In this document: one piece after another, positions 16,201 to 24,082 of the stretch
Numbering within the stretch: position 1 is the first letter of the stretch
Layout: every line of letters starts with the position of its first letter
Assembly: GCA_016705235.1 (NCBI GenBank)
Contig: JADIYP010000002.1
Location: forward strand, 1,024,306 to 1,088,305
Length of the DNA: 64,000 bases
Source of the DNA: Candidatus Leptovillus affinis
GTDB lineage: Bacteria > Chloroflexota > Anaerolineae > Promineifilales > Promineifilaceae
Reading direction: 5' to 3'
The notes under the pieces: model-generated
Database searches by the model: none
What the model was told of the DNA's origin: nothing
The model's input: the letters and a program-made list of their open reading frames with translations, nothing else
Translations under genes and position numbers: made by a program

Positions 16201-17400
16201 TTCCGGCGAACCGAAGCCGGTGAGATCGCGCCAGGCGGAGGTGGCCGTCTGGGGGACGAAGCCGCCGGGGAAGTTGATTTCCACCCGGTAGTCGCCCACG
16301 GGCAGGTTGGGGAAGGCGTAGTAGCCGCTGTTCCAGCCCGCGCCAACGGCCGTGACGGTGGTACTGATGACCGCTCCGGCATCGTTATAGAGCGTCACCG
16401 GGATGTCGTTGTTGCTGGGGATATTGGTCTCGGTGCAATGGTCGGTATTGCCGCGCACCCCCAACGGATAGCAGCGATCCCAATAGGCATGACCGGCGAT
16501 GGTTTGCAGGTTGCCGGGGTTGAAGGGATAACTCACGTCGGCGTGGGTATCGCCGTCCAGCACCACCACATCGGAACTTTCCGGCCAGCCCGGTTCGGCG
16601 GGGATGGTGACCACTTCGTAGCTGCCCGGCGGCAAGCCGGTGATGACGGTCTCCGGGTTGACGCTGGACAAATCTACCGTCGCTATCAGGTTGCCGTCGG
16701 CGTCGTACACTTCGACCGTACAGGGGAAGCCCTGCCCAGCCACTTCACAGCCCACCGCCAACGACTGCGCCGGGGTGACGTTGAACGTAGTGTTGCCAAA
16801 GGTGTTGTTGGTGACGACGACGGTGCGTGAAGTGGGGGCCACGATGGTATCGGGCGGCAGGTATTCGGGCAGGACGGTGATGGTATACGTCCCGGCATCC
16901 AGGTCGGCCCACGTCTGCCCGTTTAGCCCGGTGACCAGGAGTTGATCCACGCCGGTGCCCTGCAAGCGGAAGAAGATGCTCCCCACCGGCAAGCTCTGGC
17001 TGCCAATGGTTTGTTCGGCATGGATGGTCAGACGGCCGATGCGCTCCACCAGCCAATTTTCCGTGACAAAGCTGTTAGGCGGCAGGGGAAAGACGCGGAA
17101 ACCATCGCCGTTGTAGTTGACGTATGGGTAAGGCGGCAGCATTCCCAACCCTTTGTTCTCACTCGGCTCTTGTTCGAGGAAGAGATAGTTACCATTGGCG
17201 TCGGTTAAGGTTGTGCTGATGGGTGAGCCAATGTGCATGAGTGCGTTGGGCACACCCACGCCGCTGGTGTTGACCACCTGCCCGCTGACCGTGCCGCCTC
17301 GGGCGAAGGGGGCATGCAGGTTCATCAACGGGGCATTGGCACTCAGCCAGATAGTGCCAAATACGCGCTCGTCCGGGAAAAAGTCGGGGCGAAGACCCAC
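13225..17400 (-). CDS. Giant secreted SdrD-B-repeat protein, C-terminal portion (continues the frame-broken gene from 17343-20246)
   Basis: This 1391-codon frame continues the protein encoded upstream; joining them needs one base change near 17390-17400, where NRTYLM is followed by GLRPDFFPDERVFG in the new frame. It is a string of SdrD-B/Cna-B-like immunoglobulin-fold domains, each marked by calcium-binding-type turns such as DVNNNGSYDIGIDDPYAG, DSNQDGQLNPGEQ, DDNVNGQRDSGE and DTNGDGIRQPWE followed by TDxxGxFxFxxLxxGxY. Such arrays are extended extracellular stalks or adhesins. The last residues are VYLPLIVK, the C-terminal motif shared by other secreted proteins here. Whether the frameshift is real or a sequencing error is undecided. 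Confidence 0.85.
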   Translation of the reverse strand: MGLRPDFFPDERVFGTIWLSANAPLMNLHAPFARGGTVSGQVVNTSGVGVPNALMHIGSPISTTLTDANGNYLFLEQEPSENKGLGMLPPYPYVNYNGDGFRVFPLPPNSFVTENWLVERIGRLTIHAEQTIGSQSLPVGSIFFRLQGTGVDQLLVTGLNGQTWADLDAGTYTITVLPEYLPPDTIVAPTSRTVVVTNNTFGNTTFNVTPAQSLAVGCEVAGQGFPCTVEVYDADGNLIATVDLSSVNPETVITGLPPGSYEVVTIPAEPGWPESSDVVVLDGDTHADVSYPFNPGNLQTIAGHAYWDRCYPLGVRGNTDHCTETNIPSNNDIPVTLYNDAGAVISTTVTAVGAGWNSGYYAFPNLPVGDYRVEINFPGGFVPQTATSAWRDLTGFGSPEYLDFGYTRTENRTLTGYAFYDVNNNGSYDIGIDDPYAGAEIIISTLAGTPISTHTTASDGSFTVLSITSGEYRVEMNTPDLQLTRIAIVPASGGIPWVQFPLPPNDSRPRAIVFVDSNQDGQLNPGEQRLGGVDVQLVSQPCGGIAGPIETKTTNTDGLVLFTNPLTLNSPLAAAPAPGNPPGCVKIVTNTLPPDVAPANLNGAAMPKNSGVPVLLSVYPQGTLLVLTFWDVDGDGVHDSNEPFLSSGAATVGGQTKSLSENGAAFVLDEGNYSLNVVAPAGYTISTAQPISIVVGSGTTTRKVAARVAGGINGAVIGPQRAMGGLTVRLTNVATNQTYDTVAASGCAGWCSDAFYQFSNLPSGQYRLSIPTLPPGHLLASEPVVNYTTAGQSIQQNLTLNPLGHLSGVVYLDDNVNGQRDSGEAAATGYVVSLLNDGGLPVQTAVPDANGFYLFTELNAGVRYLATVDLYVSNAASLSDSLTEAPGWFLPGTQPALANIGILQGGADHNYNTVYGRVTHGGAGVAGIRIGYFHWVAGQGCQQSNPIWQNLETTSDINGDYKLFTNMLPGNGYAYCITAREPEGYQQSYNPATPATGSNFSYQTTGGAIVWNPGYWQRDITLLPAAAQANRLNSGAVIRWSAFRDDNLNGVWDDDEPALPGVSVGGDSSGVISGLEDGAHALAVVAPAGYVPLHGNTASLWLNGADVTLPPLPFRFGGALSGQVFADEDGDGWLRRGESGISGVAISLSGPTSADVVTDAQGRFSVPNLPNGNYTANVTPPVGYAVMPSQTITLENGGAIRIALRPLAQLSGAVYDDWDGDGQRGADEPLITMPITVTVAGVGSQRTALGTFRFWDVATGSYTIIPWWLAVNPAAANPATNGAVGLPAVPAGVVRGTAWLDTNGDGIRQPWESPLAGVPVTVAGQMGVTDGNGRFAFYGVAAGTYGVTAVLPGGLTAQIDNVVVGAGRGTAVGITAVAQSGFAVYLPLIVK

Positions 17401-20246
17401 ATCAGATAGGTGCGGTTCGATGGCACGAGCAGGCGGAACAGGCCGTTGCTGTCGGTGCTGATTGTCTGCGGGGGAATTTGGCAGCCGTAATAATCCACCT
17501 GCAGCCCGGCCAGCGGCTCTTCGCCCGGTTCGGGGAAGCCGGAGCCGTCCAGGTCTACCCAGGCGCGCCCGGCGATGATGCCGAAACCAGCCGGGGGCGT
17601 TTCGTGCAGGCCAAAATCCACGACCGTACCGCTGTCCTCGCCCATCGGCACGGGGATGGGGCTGGCACTGGTGGGGGTCATGTTGTCGGCGGCGGCGCTG
17701 ACGGTGTAGAGGCCGGGGGCGGGGGTGAAGAGTTGGTAACGGCCGTTGCTATCAGTGGTCGTCTGAATCGTCCCGGTGGGACCGCTGGCGGTCACGGTAA
17801 TCCCGGCTAACCCATCTTCGCCGATGCCCAACATGCCGTCCAGGTCTAAATCTTGCCAGACACGGCCGTTGATGTTGGCCGCTTCCACGACGCTGACAAC
17901 CGTCTGCGCCTGGGCGTTGCTGCTGTTGTTGCTGGCGCTGACGGTGGCGGTATAGACGCCGGGCGCGGCGTAGCTGTGTTCCACAAATGGCCCGGCCGCC
18001 AGGTTGCCATCGCCCAAATTCCATTCGTAGCTCACGCCCGTCCCGGCGCTGATGCTGGCGGCGAAGGTGACGGGGTCATTGCTGTAGCCGGATGTGGTGT
18101 GAACGGCCGTAAGCCCTTGAATCGGCACATCCAGCACCCCCCCGGCGGGCAGGGCCAGCGAATACTCCGACGTGCTGCCGTCGGCGTGGGTGGCGGTGGC
18201 GGTGACAAACTGATTGGGCGGGATGGTGACGGGCAGGGTCACGTCGAAGGTGGCGTCTCCTTCCGCGTCGGTGGTGGTGGTGGCTGCGCCCAGGTAAACC
18301 TCCCCTTCGCCGTAGCCGCTGGGGTCGGCCTCGGAACTGTAATAAAAGTCCAGGGTAAAGGTGGTATTGGGGTTGCTGTCCAGCGTGCCTTGGATGACGG
18401 TCGTGCCGTTGGCATACGCCTGGGCAAAGGTGATGACCGGGTAATTTTGCAGGTTGTTGCCGCCGGTGTCGGGGTCGTCGGCGTCGTTGATGTTCACGCC
18501 ATCGGGCCAGCGCAGGTCAATGCCCAACTGCGAGTTGGCGTAGATGTGGTTGCCGCGAATGGCGTTCCTCAGGCCGGTGTTGCCCACGCGCACCCCGCTG
18601 TAGTAAGGAGTGGCGCCGTTATGGGCGATGATGTTGGCTTCGCCCGGCCCTGTACCGCCAATGGCATTGTCGTTGCCGGACAGAAACAGGCCGTTGTAGC
18701 CGTTGCCCAGCGGGGTGACGCCATCCGCGCCGACGCCAATCCGGTTGCCGATGATTACCATGCTAGACGAGTTGGTGCTGATGCCTTCAAAGGTGTGGGC
18801 GGCGATCACGTTGTCGCGGATGATGACCGGAACGCTGGATGCGCCGCTGATGCCGTAGTTGTTGGGCAGCGCCGCCAGGCCAGTGGCGTTCACGCCCAGC
18901 CAGTTCCCGGCGATGATGGTCGGCGGCGCGTCGGGGTTGGGCAGGTTGCTGAAGTAGATGGCCGCGATGGAGGTCTGGCTGTTGCCGGAGATGAGGTTGC
19001 GCTCTAAATCATCAGAAACGCCATCGCTGTTGGTGCCGATGCGGTTGCCGTAGCCGCCCAGGAAGATACCGGCGCGGGGTGCGCCGCCAAAGCCGTTGGG
19101 AATGGAAGCCATGCCGGTGATGTCGGTACCGATCTTGTTCCCGGCGATGACATTGTTTAGTGCGCCGGTTTGCTGGAGCAAGATGCCCCAATCGCTGTTG
19201 CCGGAAATCAGGTTGCCTTCCAATTCATCGGAAACGCCGTCGCCATCGGTGCCGACGATGTTGTTCTCGGTGACGTAGACGCGCACCCCTTCCACCTGAA
19301 TGCCCACGCTGACTGTGCCGCTGGCATTCGTGCCAATCAGGTTGCCGGAAATGCGGTTGTGGTGGCTCATGTTGACACTAGTGCCAGTCAGATTGATGTT
19401 ATGGATACTGCCGCTGATGACGTTGCCTTCCAGGGCATCGCCCTGCCCGTCACCATCGGTGCCGATGACGGTGTAGCTGGCTTCCTGCACCAGAATACCG
19501 GTGGCGGCGACGGTTTGATTGTTTGTGCCAACGGCCGTTGTCCCCGCCGCGTTCAGACCAATATAGTTGCCCATGATCAGGTTGCCGGTGGTGGTGGGCT
19601 GATAAATCCAGATATTCTGCTCGACGTTGGCGGAGATGACGTTGCGTTCGGCCACATCGCCCACGCCGTCGGCGTTTGTGCCGATGCGGTTGCTGCTGGA
19701 ACCGCCGTCAATCCAGACGCCGCGCTGGTTGGCGACGCGCGTTTCACCGGCAAAGTCAGTGCCGATGTAGTTGCCGTAGATCCAGTTACCGCCGCCTGTT
19801 TGCAGGCGGATGCCGGCCGCGGAGCCGCCGATGGCAAAGCCATTGACCACCAGCCCGCGCACGGTGCTGCCGCCGCTGGTGATGTTTAGACCGTTGACGG
19901 AAGAACCGGCCAATGCGCCGTTGAGTTCGATGAGCGGCGGGCCGGTGTAGCCGCTGCCACCCTGACTCCAGCCGTCTATGGTGACGGGGTCGGTGATGGT
20001 GGGCAGGGCGGACGTGGGCTGGATGGTTTGCTGGCTGCCGCTGGCGCCGATGGCGAAGGTGATGGTGTCCGCGCCGGGGTTGGCGTTGGCGTCGAGGATG
20101 ACTTGGCGCAGGGAGCCGGGGCCGCTGTCGGCGGTGGTGGTGACGGTGTAGGTGCTGGCGTGGGTAACGGCCGTTACCCGCCACAAACCAACCATCACCA
20201 ACAGGACCACCATCAAACTGAATACAATATCTCGTTTACGCATCAT
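17343..20246 (-). CDS. Giant secreted protein, N-terminal portion: signal peptide, beta-helix, PKD and first SdrD-B domains
   Basis: The start is set at MMRKRDIVF (20246) because GAGGAAAC precedes it; a signal peptide (about 1-28, SLMVVLLVMVGLW...THA) follows. Next come a beta-helix (about 30-680) with repeated NVISGN / GNYIGTDxxG / IGTNxDGVxD rungs, a PKD domain (YEWNLGDGN...HSYAAPGVYTATV) and SdrD-B domains (DLDLDGMLGIGEDG; DLDGSGFPEPGEEP). The frame ends at 17343 and the protein resumes in the next frame at 13225-17400, about 2,350 residues in total. It is presumably exported to the cell surface. The preceding small gene (20236-20433) overlaps its start by 11 bases, suggesting coupling. 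Confidence 0.88.
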   Translation of the reverse strand: MMRKRDIVFSLMVVLLVMVGLWRVTAVTHASTYTVTTTADSGPGSLRQVILDANANPGADTITFAIGASGSQQTIQPTSALPTITDPVTIDGWSQGGSGYTGPPLIELNGALAGSSVNGLNITSGGSTVRGLVVNGFAIGGSAAGIRLQTGGGNWIYGNYIGTDFAGETRVANQRGVWIDGGSSSNRIGTNADGVGDVAERNVISANVEQNIWIYQPTTTGNLIMGNYIGLNAAGTTAVGTNNQTVAATGILVQEASYTVIGTDGDGQGDALEGNVISGSIHNINLTGTSVNMSHHNRISGNLIGTNASGTVSVGIQVEGVRVYVTENNIVGTDGDGVSDELEGNLISGNSDWGILLQQTGALNNVIAGNKIGTDITGMASIPNGFGGAPRAGIFLGGYGNRIGTNSDGVSDDLERNLISGNSQTSIAAIYFSNLPNPDAPPTIIAGNWLGVNATGLAALPNNYGISGASSVPVIIRDNVIAAHTFEGISTNSSSMVIIGNRIGVGADGVTPLGNGYNGLFLSGNDNAIGGTGPGEANIIAHNGATPYYSGVRVGNTGLRNAIRGNHIYANSQLGIDLRWPDGVNINDADDPDTGGNNLQNYPVITFAQAYANGTTVIQGTLDSNPNTTFTLDFYYSSEADPSGYGEGEVYLGAATTTTDAEGDATFDVTLPVTIPPNQFVTATATHADGSTSEYSLALPAGGVLDVPIQGLTAVHTTSGYSNDPVTFAASISAGTGVSYEWNLGDGNLAAGPFVEHSYAAPGVYTATVSASNNSSNAQAQTVVSVVEAANINGRVWQDLDLDGMLGIGEDGLAGITVTASGPTGTIQTTTDSNGRYQLFTPAPGLYTVSAAADNMTPTSASPIPVPMGEDSGTVVDFGLHETPPAGFGIIAGRAWVDLDGSGFPEPGEEPLAGLQVDYYGCQIPPQTISTDSNGLFRLLVPSNRTYLMWVFAPTFSRTSAYLALSG

Positions 20247-20433
20247 GACGTTTCCTCGTATCCTTTGTGGTTTCTTGCTGCAAAAAAAGCACCATCTCAT
20301 CCAGGCTGGCAAAACCGCGCCTGGCGTTGGTGTGTGGGTCTTCCAGGCTGAAACGCCAGGCTGATTCGCCTTCACTGTCCAGCCAAAGGCGCATCAGGTA
20401 AATGGTGTAAGGTAATTGAAGTGTTTGAGACAT
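20236..20433 (-). CDS. Small conserved protein (WRxSLxDPHTxxRRGF family)
   Basis: A 65-residue cytoplasmic-looking protein with core AWRFSLEDPHTNARRGF (about 25-41) and a following amphipathic helix SLDEMVLFLQQ. It is clearly related to the 73-residue protein at 44536-44757 (VWRISLQDPHTSERRGF...LAELMRFL). Both are the first gene leftward of a divergent BTAD-ATPase-TPR regulator, with gaps of 96 and 85 bases. I know no characterised function for this motif. It overlaps the start of the giant secreted protein by 11 bases, so it is probably co-translated with it and could be an accessory, chaperone or sensor for the regulator. Confidence 0.75.
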   Translation of the reverse strand: MSQTLQLPYTIYLMRLWLDSEGESAWRFSLEDPHTNARRGFASLDEMVLFLQQETTKDTRKRHDA

Positions 20434-20442
20434 AACAAATCC

Positions 20443-20518
20443 GTGACAACAGAATGACCATCGTTATAATGTCAGCATAAGCATCCAGCATTACTGAACC
20501 GTAACAGCAGCGTAACAG
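20443..20518 (+). promoter_or_regulatory. Promoter and 11-bp-spaced direct repeats ahead of the BTAD regulator
   Basis: GTGACA (20443-20448), a 16-base spacer and a perfect TATAAT (20465-20470) form a rightward promoter. Two GTAACAG heptamers at 20501-20507 and 20512-20518 recur with an 11-base period. SARP-type BTAD regulators bind heptamer direct repeats one helical turn (11 bp) apart, so these are candidate self-binding sites between the divergent small protein and regulator. Confidence 0.5.
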
Positions 20519-20529
20519 GCAGCGATGAC

Positions 20530-22974
20530 ATGCATGATCAAGCGACACTGCAACTGACTTTGTTGGGTAAACCGGAAATACGGTTAGACGGCGCACTGCT
20601 GGCAAGCAGGCTGCCCGTGAAAGGAGTAGCCTTGCTGGCTTACCTTGCCGTCACCGGTCAGACCTGTTCACGAGAGGCGTTGGCCGGGCTGCTGTGGGGC
20701 GAGACGCCCGACGCGGCGGCAAGAGCGAGCTTGCGGGTGACGTTGAACCGGCTGCCGCCCGCGCTACGGCCGTTTCTGACTCTCACCTATCACACCATCA
20801 GCCTCAATCCTGATCGTATCATTTTGGACGTGACCAGTTTGGCAACGGCCGTCCTCTCCACCGATCCCTCCGCCTGGAAAACGGCCGTTGCTCTTTATCG
20901 CGGCGATTTTCTGGAAGGTTTCAACGTGCCCGACGCCCCTGCCTTTGACGAATGGGCACTGTTGGAACGCGAACGCCTGCGCTTGCTGGTGATAGAGCTG
21001 CTGCATCGCCTGGCTGACAACGCCTACCAACAGCAAGCCACAACCGACGGCATCACCTACGCCCGGCGCATACTGGCGCTGGATAACTGGCGCGAAGAAG
21101 CCCACCGTTTGCTTATGCGCCTGTTGGCCCTGGACGGTCGGCGTAGTGAGGCTCTGACTCAATTTCAAACCTGCCGCCGCCTGCTGGCCGAAAACCTGGG
21201 CGTCGAACCGGCTGCGGAGACCATTGCCCTTTACGATAACATCAAACATAACCGCCTTCCGCCTTTCGACTCGGATCAGAGTAAGCCTGCTCCACCCCAC
21301 AACCTACCCGCCAGTGCCGCCGCTTTTGTCGGGCGCGAACCGGAACTGGCACAGTTAATTGACCTGCTGGCCCAGCCAGACGGCCGTTTACTGACCATTC
21401 TCGGTCCCGGTGGCGCAGGTAAAACCCGGCTGGCATTAGAAACAGCAGCACGCCACCTGACCGACCCGCGCTTTCTCGATGGCATCTTTTTTGTGCCACT
21501 GGCCGATTTGCCCTCAGGAACGGCCGTTGCCCCCCATATCGCCGAAACCGTTGGGCTAAAACTCAGCGGCGCGGCAGCCCCCGACGAACAACTGTGCCAA
21601 CACCTGCGCGACCGCCATCTACTGCTGCTGTTGGACAATTTTGAACACCTGCTGCCCCAGGCCGGTCTGGCCGCTGCCCTGCTGGCGGCTGCCCCTGGCC
21701 TTCGTCTGCTTGTCACCTCGCGGGAGCGGCTGAACCTGTACGAAGAGTGGCTGGTGGAATTGGGCGGGCTGGCTTTGCCGCCTGCCGCCGCCGTTGATTG
21801 GACTGGTTTCAGCGCACCGCAGTTGTTCATCCAGCGAGCGCGGCGCGTTTACCTGGGTTTCGACAGCGCCGCCGAACGCGAAGCCATCCTGCGTATTTGT
21901 CAACTGGTAGGCGGTTTACCGCTGGCGCTGGAACTGGCTGCCGCCTGGGTGCGCACCGTTCCCTGCCAGGAAATCGCCGCCGCCATCGAGCGCCATCTTG
22001 ATTTTCTGACGAGCGACCTGCAAAACATGCCGGAGCGCCAACGCAGCCTGCGAGCCGCGTTCGACTACTCCTGGGAGCTGCTGCCTGAGCCGGAACAAGC
22101 CATGCTGGCGTGGCTGTCCGTTTTTCGCGGCGGCTTTGATGGGGAAGCTGCCCTGACTATTACTGGGAAAAAAGAAAGGAACCGCAGAGAGCGCGGAGAA
22201 CGCGGAGTTTTGTTAGCAAACTCTGCGCTCTCCGCTCCTCCGCAGTTAAATTCTCCGCAATCTGGTTTGCGACAGTTATCGGCGCTGGTGGATAAATCCC
22301 TGGTACAGCGGCAGGCGAACGGCCGTTATCAACTGCACGAAGCGGTCCGGCTGTTTGCTCAGGAGCAGATTAGTCCGGCTGATTGGGCACAGGTTCGCAC
22401 CGCCCACGCTGGCTACTACGCCGATTTTATGGCCGATCGAGGCAGCAAGAGTACCGGAGAGGAGGCAGAAGCCGCTTTTCGATTGATGGCGCTGGAATTG
22501 GAAAACGGCCGTTTCGCCTGGCAGTGGGCGTTAACCGATTGGTCGGCGACGGAACCGCTGCTGAGCCAGATGCTGCCCCATCTCTCGCTGTTCTATTTGC
22601 GGCGCGGCCGTTCGTTGGAGGCGCTGGATTGGTTGGCGGAGGCGCTGCAAACCATCGCGGCAGACCATCCGCTGACGGCGCGGCTGCATCACCAGTTTGC
22701 CAAACACGAAGAAGCCGTGGGCCGTTTTGCGGAAGCGCAGGTGCGGCTGCTGGTTTGCTTGCCTGGTCTGGAAGCGCCCGATCTCGTGCCTTATGCCGCC
22801 GATGCCTGGGAAATGTTGGGGCGCGCGCAGCGCCATCTGGGTGATCTGACTGCCGCCGAAGCCTCTTTTCAGCGCAGCCTGACCCTGCACCGGCTTTCCG
22901 GCCAGACATCGAACGTAGCCGGGGTTCTGAACAGCCTGGGGGTGTTGACGAAGAATAACGGCCGTTATACCTGA
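20530..22974 (+). CDS. BTAD (AfsR/SARP-like) transcriptional regulator with NB-ARC-type ATPase and TPRs, main part
   Basis: The protein begins with an OmpR-like winged helix (about 8-100: LTLLGKPEIRLDGALL, GLLWGETPDAAARASLRVTLNRL), then a bacterial transcriptional activation domain (about 100-235), an ATPase module (VGREPEL near 267; P-loop GPGGAGKTRL near 295; LLLLDNFEHLL; VTSRERLNL; GLPLALELAAAWVR) and C-terminal TPRs. Such proteins integrate a ligand or partner signal and activate nearby genes. The frame stops at 22974 inside a TPR (NNGRYT) and continues in another frame at 22991. A spacer repeat (22182-22244) is inserted in-frame, giving a low-complexity KKERNRRERGERG stretch. It is divergent to the small protein at 20236-20433. 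Confidence 0.9.
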   Translation: MHDQATLQLTLLGKPEIRLDGALLASRLPVKGVALLAYLAVTGQTCSREALAGLLWGETPDAAARASLRVTLNRLPPALRPFLTLTYHTISLNPDRIILDVTSLATAVLSTDPSAWKTAVALYRGDFLEGFNVPDAPAFDEWALLERERLRLLVIELLHRLADNAYQQQATTDGITYARRILALDNWREEAHRLLMRLLALDGRRSEALTQFQTCRRLLAENLGVEPAAETIALYDNIKHNRLPPFDSDQSKPAPPHNLPASAAAFVGREPELAQLIDLLAQPDGRLLTILGPGGAGKTRLALETAARHLTDPRFLDGIFFVPLADLPSGTAVAPHIAETVGLKLSGAAAPDEQLCQHLRDRHLLLLLDNFEHLLPQAGLAAALLAAAPGLRLLVTSRERLNLYEEWLVELGGLALPPAAAVDWTGFSAPQLFIQRARRVYLGFDSAAEREAILRICQLVGGLPLALELAAAWVRTVPCQEIAAAIERHLDFLTSDLQNMPERQRSLRAAFDYSWELLPEPEQAMLAWLSVFRGGFDGEAALTITGKKERNRRERGERGVLLANSALSAPPQLNSPQSGLRQLSALVDKSLVQRQANGRYQLHEAVRLFAQEQISPADWAQVRTAHAGYYADFMADRGSKSTGEEAEAAFRLMALELENGRFAWQWALTDWSATEPLLSQMLPHLSLFYLRRGRSLEALDWLAEALQTIAADHPLTARLHHQFAKHEEAVGRFAEAQVRLLVCLPGLEAPDLVPYAADAWEMLGRAQRHLGDLTAAEASFQRSLTLHRLSGQTSNVAGVLNSLGVLTKNNGRYT
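22182..22244. repeat. Dispersed hairpin repeat inserted in-frame within the regulator gene
   Basis: Arms CCGCAGAGAGCGCGGAG and its near-complement surround TTTTGTTAGCAAA. It is a relative of the spacer repeat at 7016-7078 but lies inside a coding region, between the ATPase and TPR parts, without breaking the frame. Confidence 0.75.
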
Positions 22975-22990
22975 GGCCATTGCCTACTAC

Positions 22991-23629
22991 ATGGAAAGCC
23001 TGAGCATTTTTCGCCGTCAGGTGGATCGATCTGGCATAGCGGTATGCCTGATCAACCTGGGCAACATCGCCAACGTGCAGGGCGACTATGAATGGGCGCG
23101 TGCTTGTTACCAGGAGAGTTACGAATTGGCCGCTGCCGCTGAAAACCGCTCGCAAATGGCGATCAACCTGCTCAACCTGGGCAGTGTGGCCCGCGCTACA
23201 GGTGAGGCCATAACTGCGGAACAACAGTATCAGGCCAGTCTGGCGCTTGGCCGGGAAATTGGCAATGGGTTGATTGCCGCTGCCGCCCTGGATGGCCTGG
23301 GGCAAACGCGGCTGATGCTGGGCGACCTACCTGGGGCACGGTCGGTGCTGCGGGAGGGGTTGGAAACGGCCGTGGCCCTCAAATCTTCCAGCATGATCCT
23401 GACGCTGCTGGCGTCTGTGGGGCGGGCGCTTGCCGGGCAGCCATTGGGGGCAGCGCTCCTGTTTCTGGCGCTTTCTCACGAGAACACACCCCATCATGTG
23501 AGAGAAGAGGTGTTGGCTTTTGCTGCTGCGGAGCAGATGACCTTGCCGGACTTGGGGCAACCAGGCCTCGACCTTGAAGAAGGAGTCAGGCTCTCCCTGA
23601 CAGAATTGAGCGCCGAACCTGCCATTTAA
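22991..23629 (+). CDS. C-terminal TPR part of the BTAD regulator (frameshift continuation)
   Basis: The 212-codon frame is tetratricopeptide-repeat sequence (LINLGNIANVQGDYEWARACYQES, LLNLGSVARATGEAITAEQQYQ, LDGLGQTRLMLGDLPGARSVL). It completes the TPR array broken at 22974: removing one T from ACCTGAGGCC there gives NGRYTEAIAYYMESLSIF, an uninterrupted TPR helix pair. It is therefore the tail of the upstream regulator rather than a separate gene. The TPRs probably bind a partner or mediate oligomerisation. A programmed +1 shift is possible but the site does not match a known slippery signal. Confidence 0.85.
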   Translation: MESLSIFRRQVDRSGIAVCLINLGNIANVQGDYEWARACYQESYELAAAAENRSQMAINLLNLGSVARATGEAITAEQQYQASLALGREIGNGLIAAAALDGLGQTRLMLGDLPGARSVLREGLETAVALKSSSMILTLLASVGRALAGQPLGAALLFLALSHENTPHHVREEVLAFAAAEQMTLPDLGQPGLDLEEGVRLSLTELSAEPAI

Positions 23630-23689
23630 CGGCGGGGTATTTTAGGAGTCGCTTCAGGTCTCACGAATTCCGGTGATCAACCAGGATAC

Positions 23690-24082
23690 TCATAGCGTGT
23701 ATGCCGACCGGCGCAAAGCCTCTTTGTCTGTCCACTGTCTGTGGGTGTTAAACAGTCGAAAAAGTCGAGTCCGATCCGGCAGATGAGGAAAAAGATGTCG
23801 GTAATCGCGCACCAGCCAGCCATAGAAAGCTCGGTTGCCAACTCCTTTCAAAGCAAACAAAAAAGCCAGCAGTTTGTCAGAGAACCTCTTTTTGTAGCCG
23901 GGGTATCCTTACCCCGCCTCTGGAAGACGCGGTAAGAAATTGCGGCTACGGGTACTTTTCCGACAGACTGCTAGGGCCACAACTTCACTGGGATACAATG
24001 AGGCTTGACTATGTTTTGGCGCAACACCCATCTGGTCATCAACTCGGCAGAACAGTTCAATGATAAAATCTTCTGTAGTCAT
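23690..24082 (-). pseudogene. IS transposase N-terminal remnant interrupted by a MITE
   Basis: Read leftward, MTTEDFIIELFCRVDDQMG with AAGGAG upstream opens a DDE-type transposase common in Chloroflexota and cyanobacteria (IS4/IS5-like; exact family not certain). The frame is broken by a 105-bp insertion at 23868-23972 and resumes as FALKGVGNRAFYGWLVRDYRHLFPHLPDRTRLFRLF before ending at 23690, so the catalytic part is lost. The same gene start reappears at 63988-64000 in the other arm of the inverted duplication. Confidence 0.75.
23868..23972. mobile_element. 105-bp MITE-like insertion inside the transposase remnant
   Basis: Ends AGCAGTTTGTCAGAGAACC and the complement of AGCAGTCTGTCGGAAAAGT form imperfect terminal inverted repeats (first 12 bases match at 10 positions). 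It carries no gene. Its removal rejoins the transposase frame between VVALA and LFALKG, which marks it as an insertion. Confidence 0.65.

Noticed and set aside
17853..19889. Two long antisense frames opposite the beta-helix part of the adhesin
   Set aside because: Their periodic VGADGV-type text is the mirror of the beta-helix rungs, not an independent protein.
22972..22974. Programmed frameshift as the default explanation for the regulator break
   Set aside because: No slippery heptamer or RF2-like signal, and many other one-base breaks in the window point to sequence error or decay.
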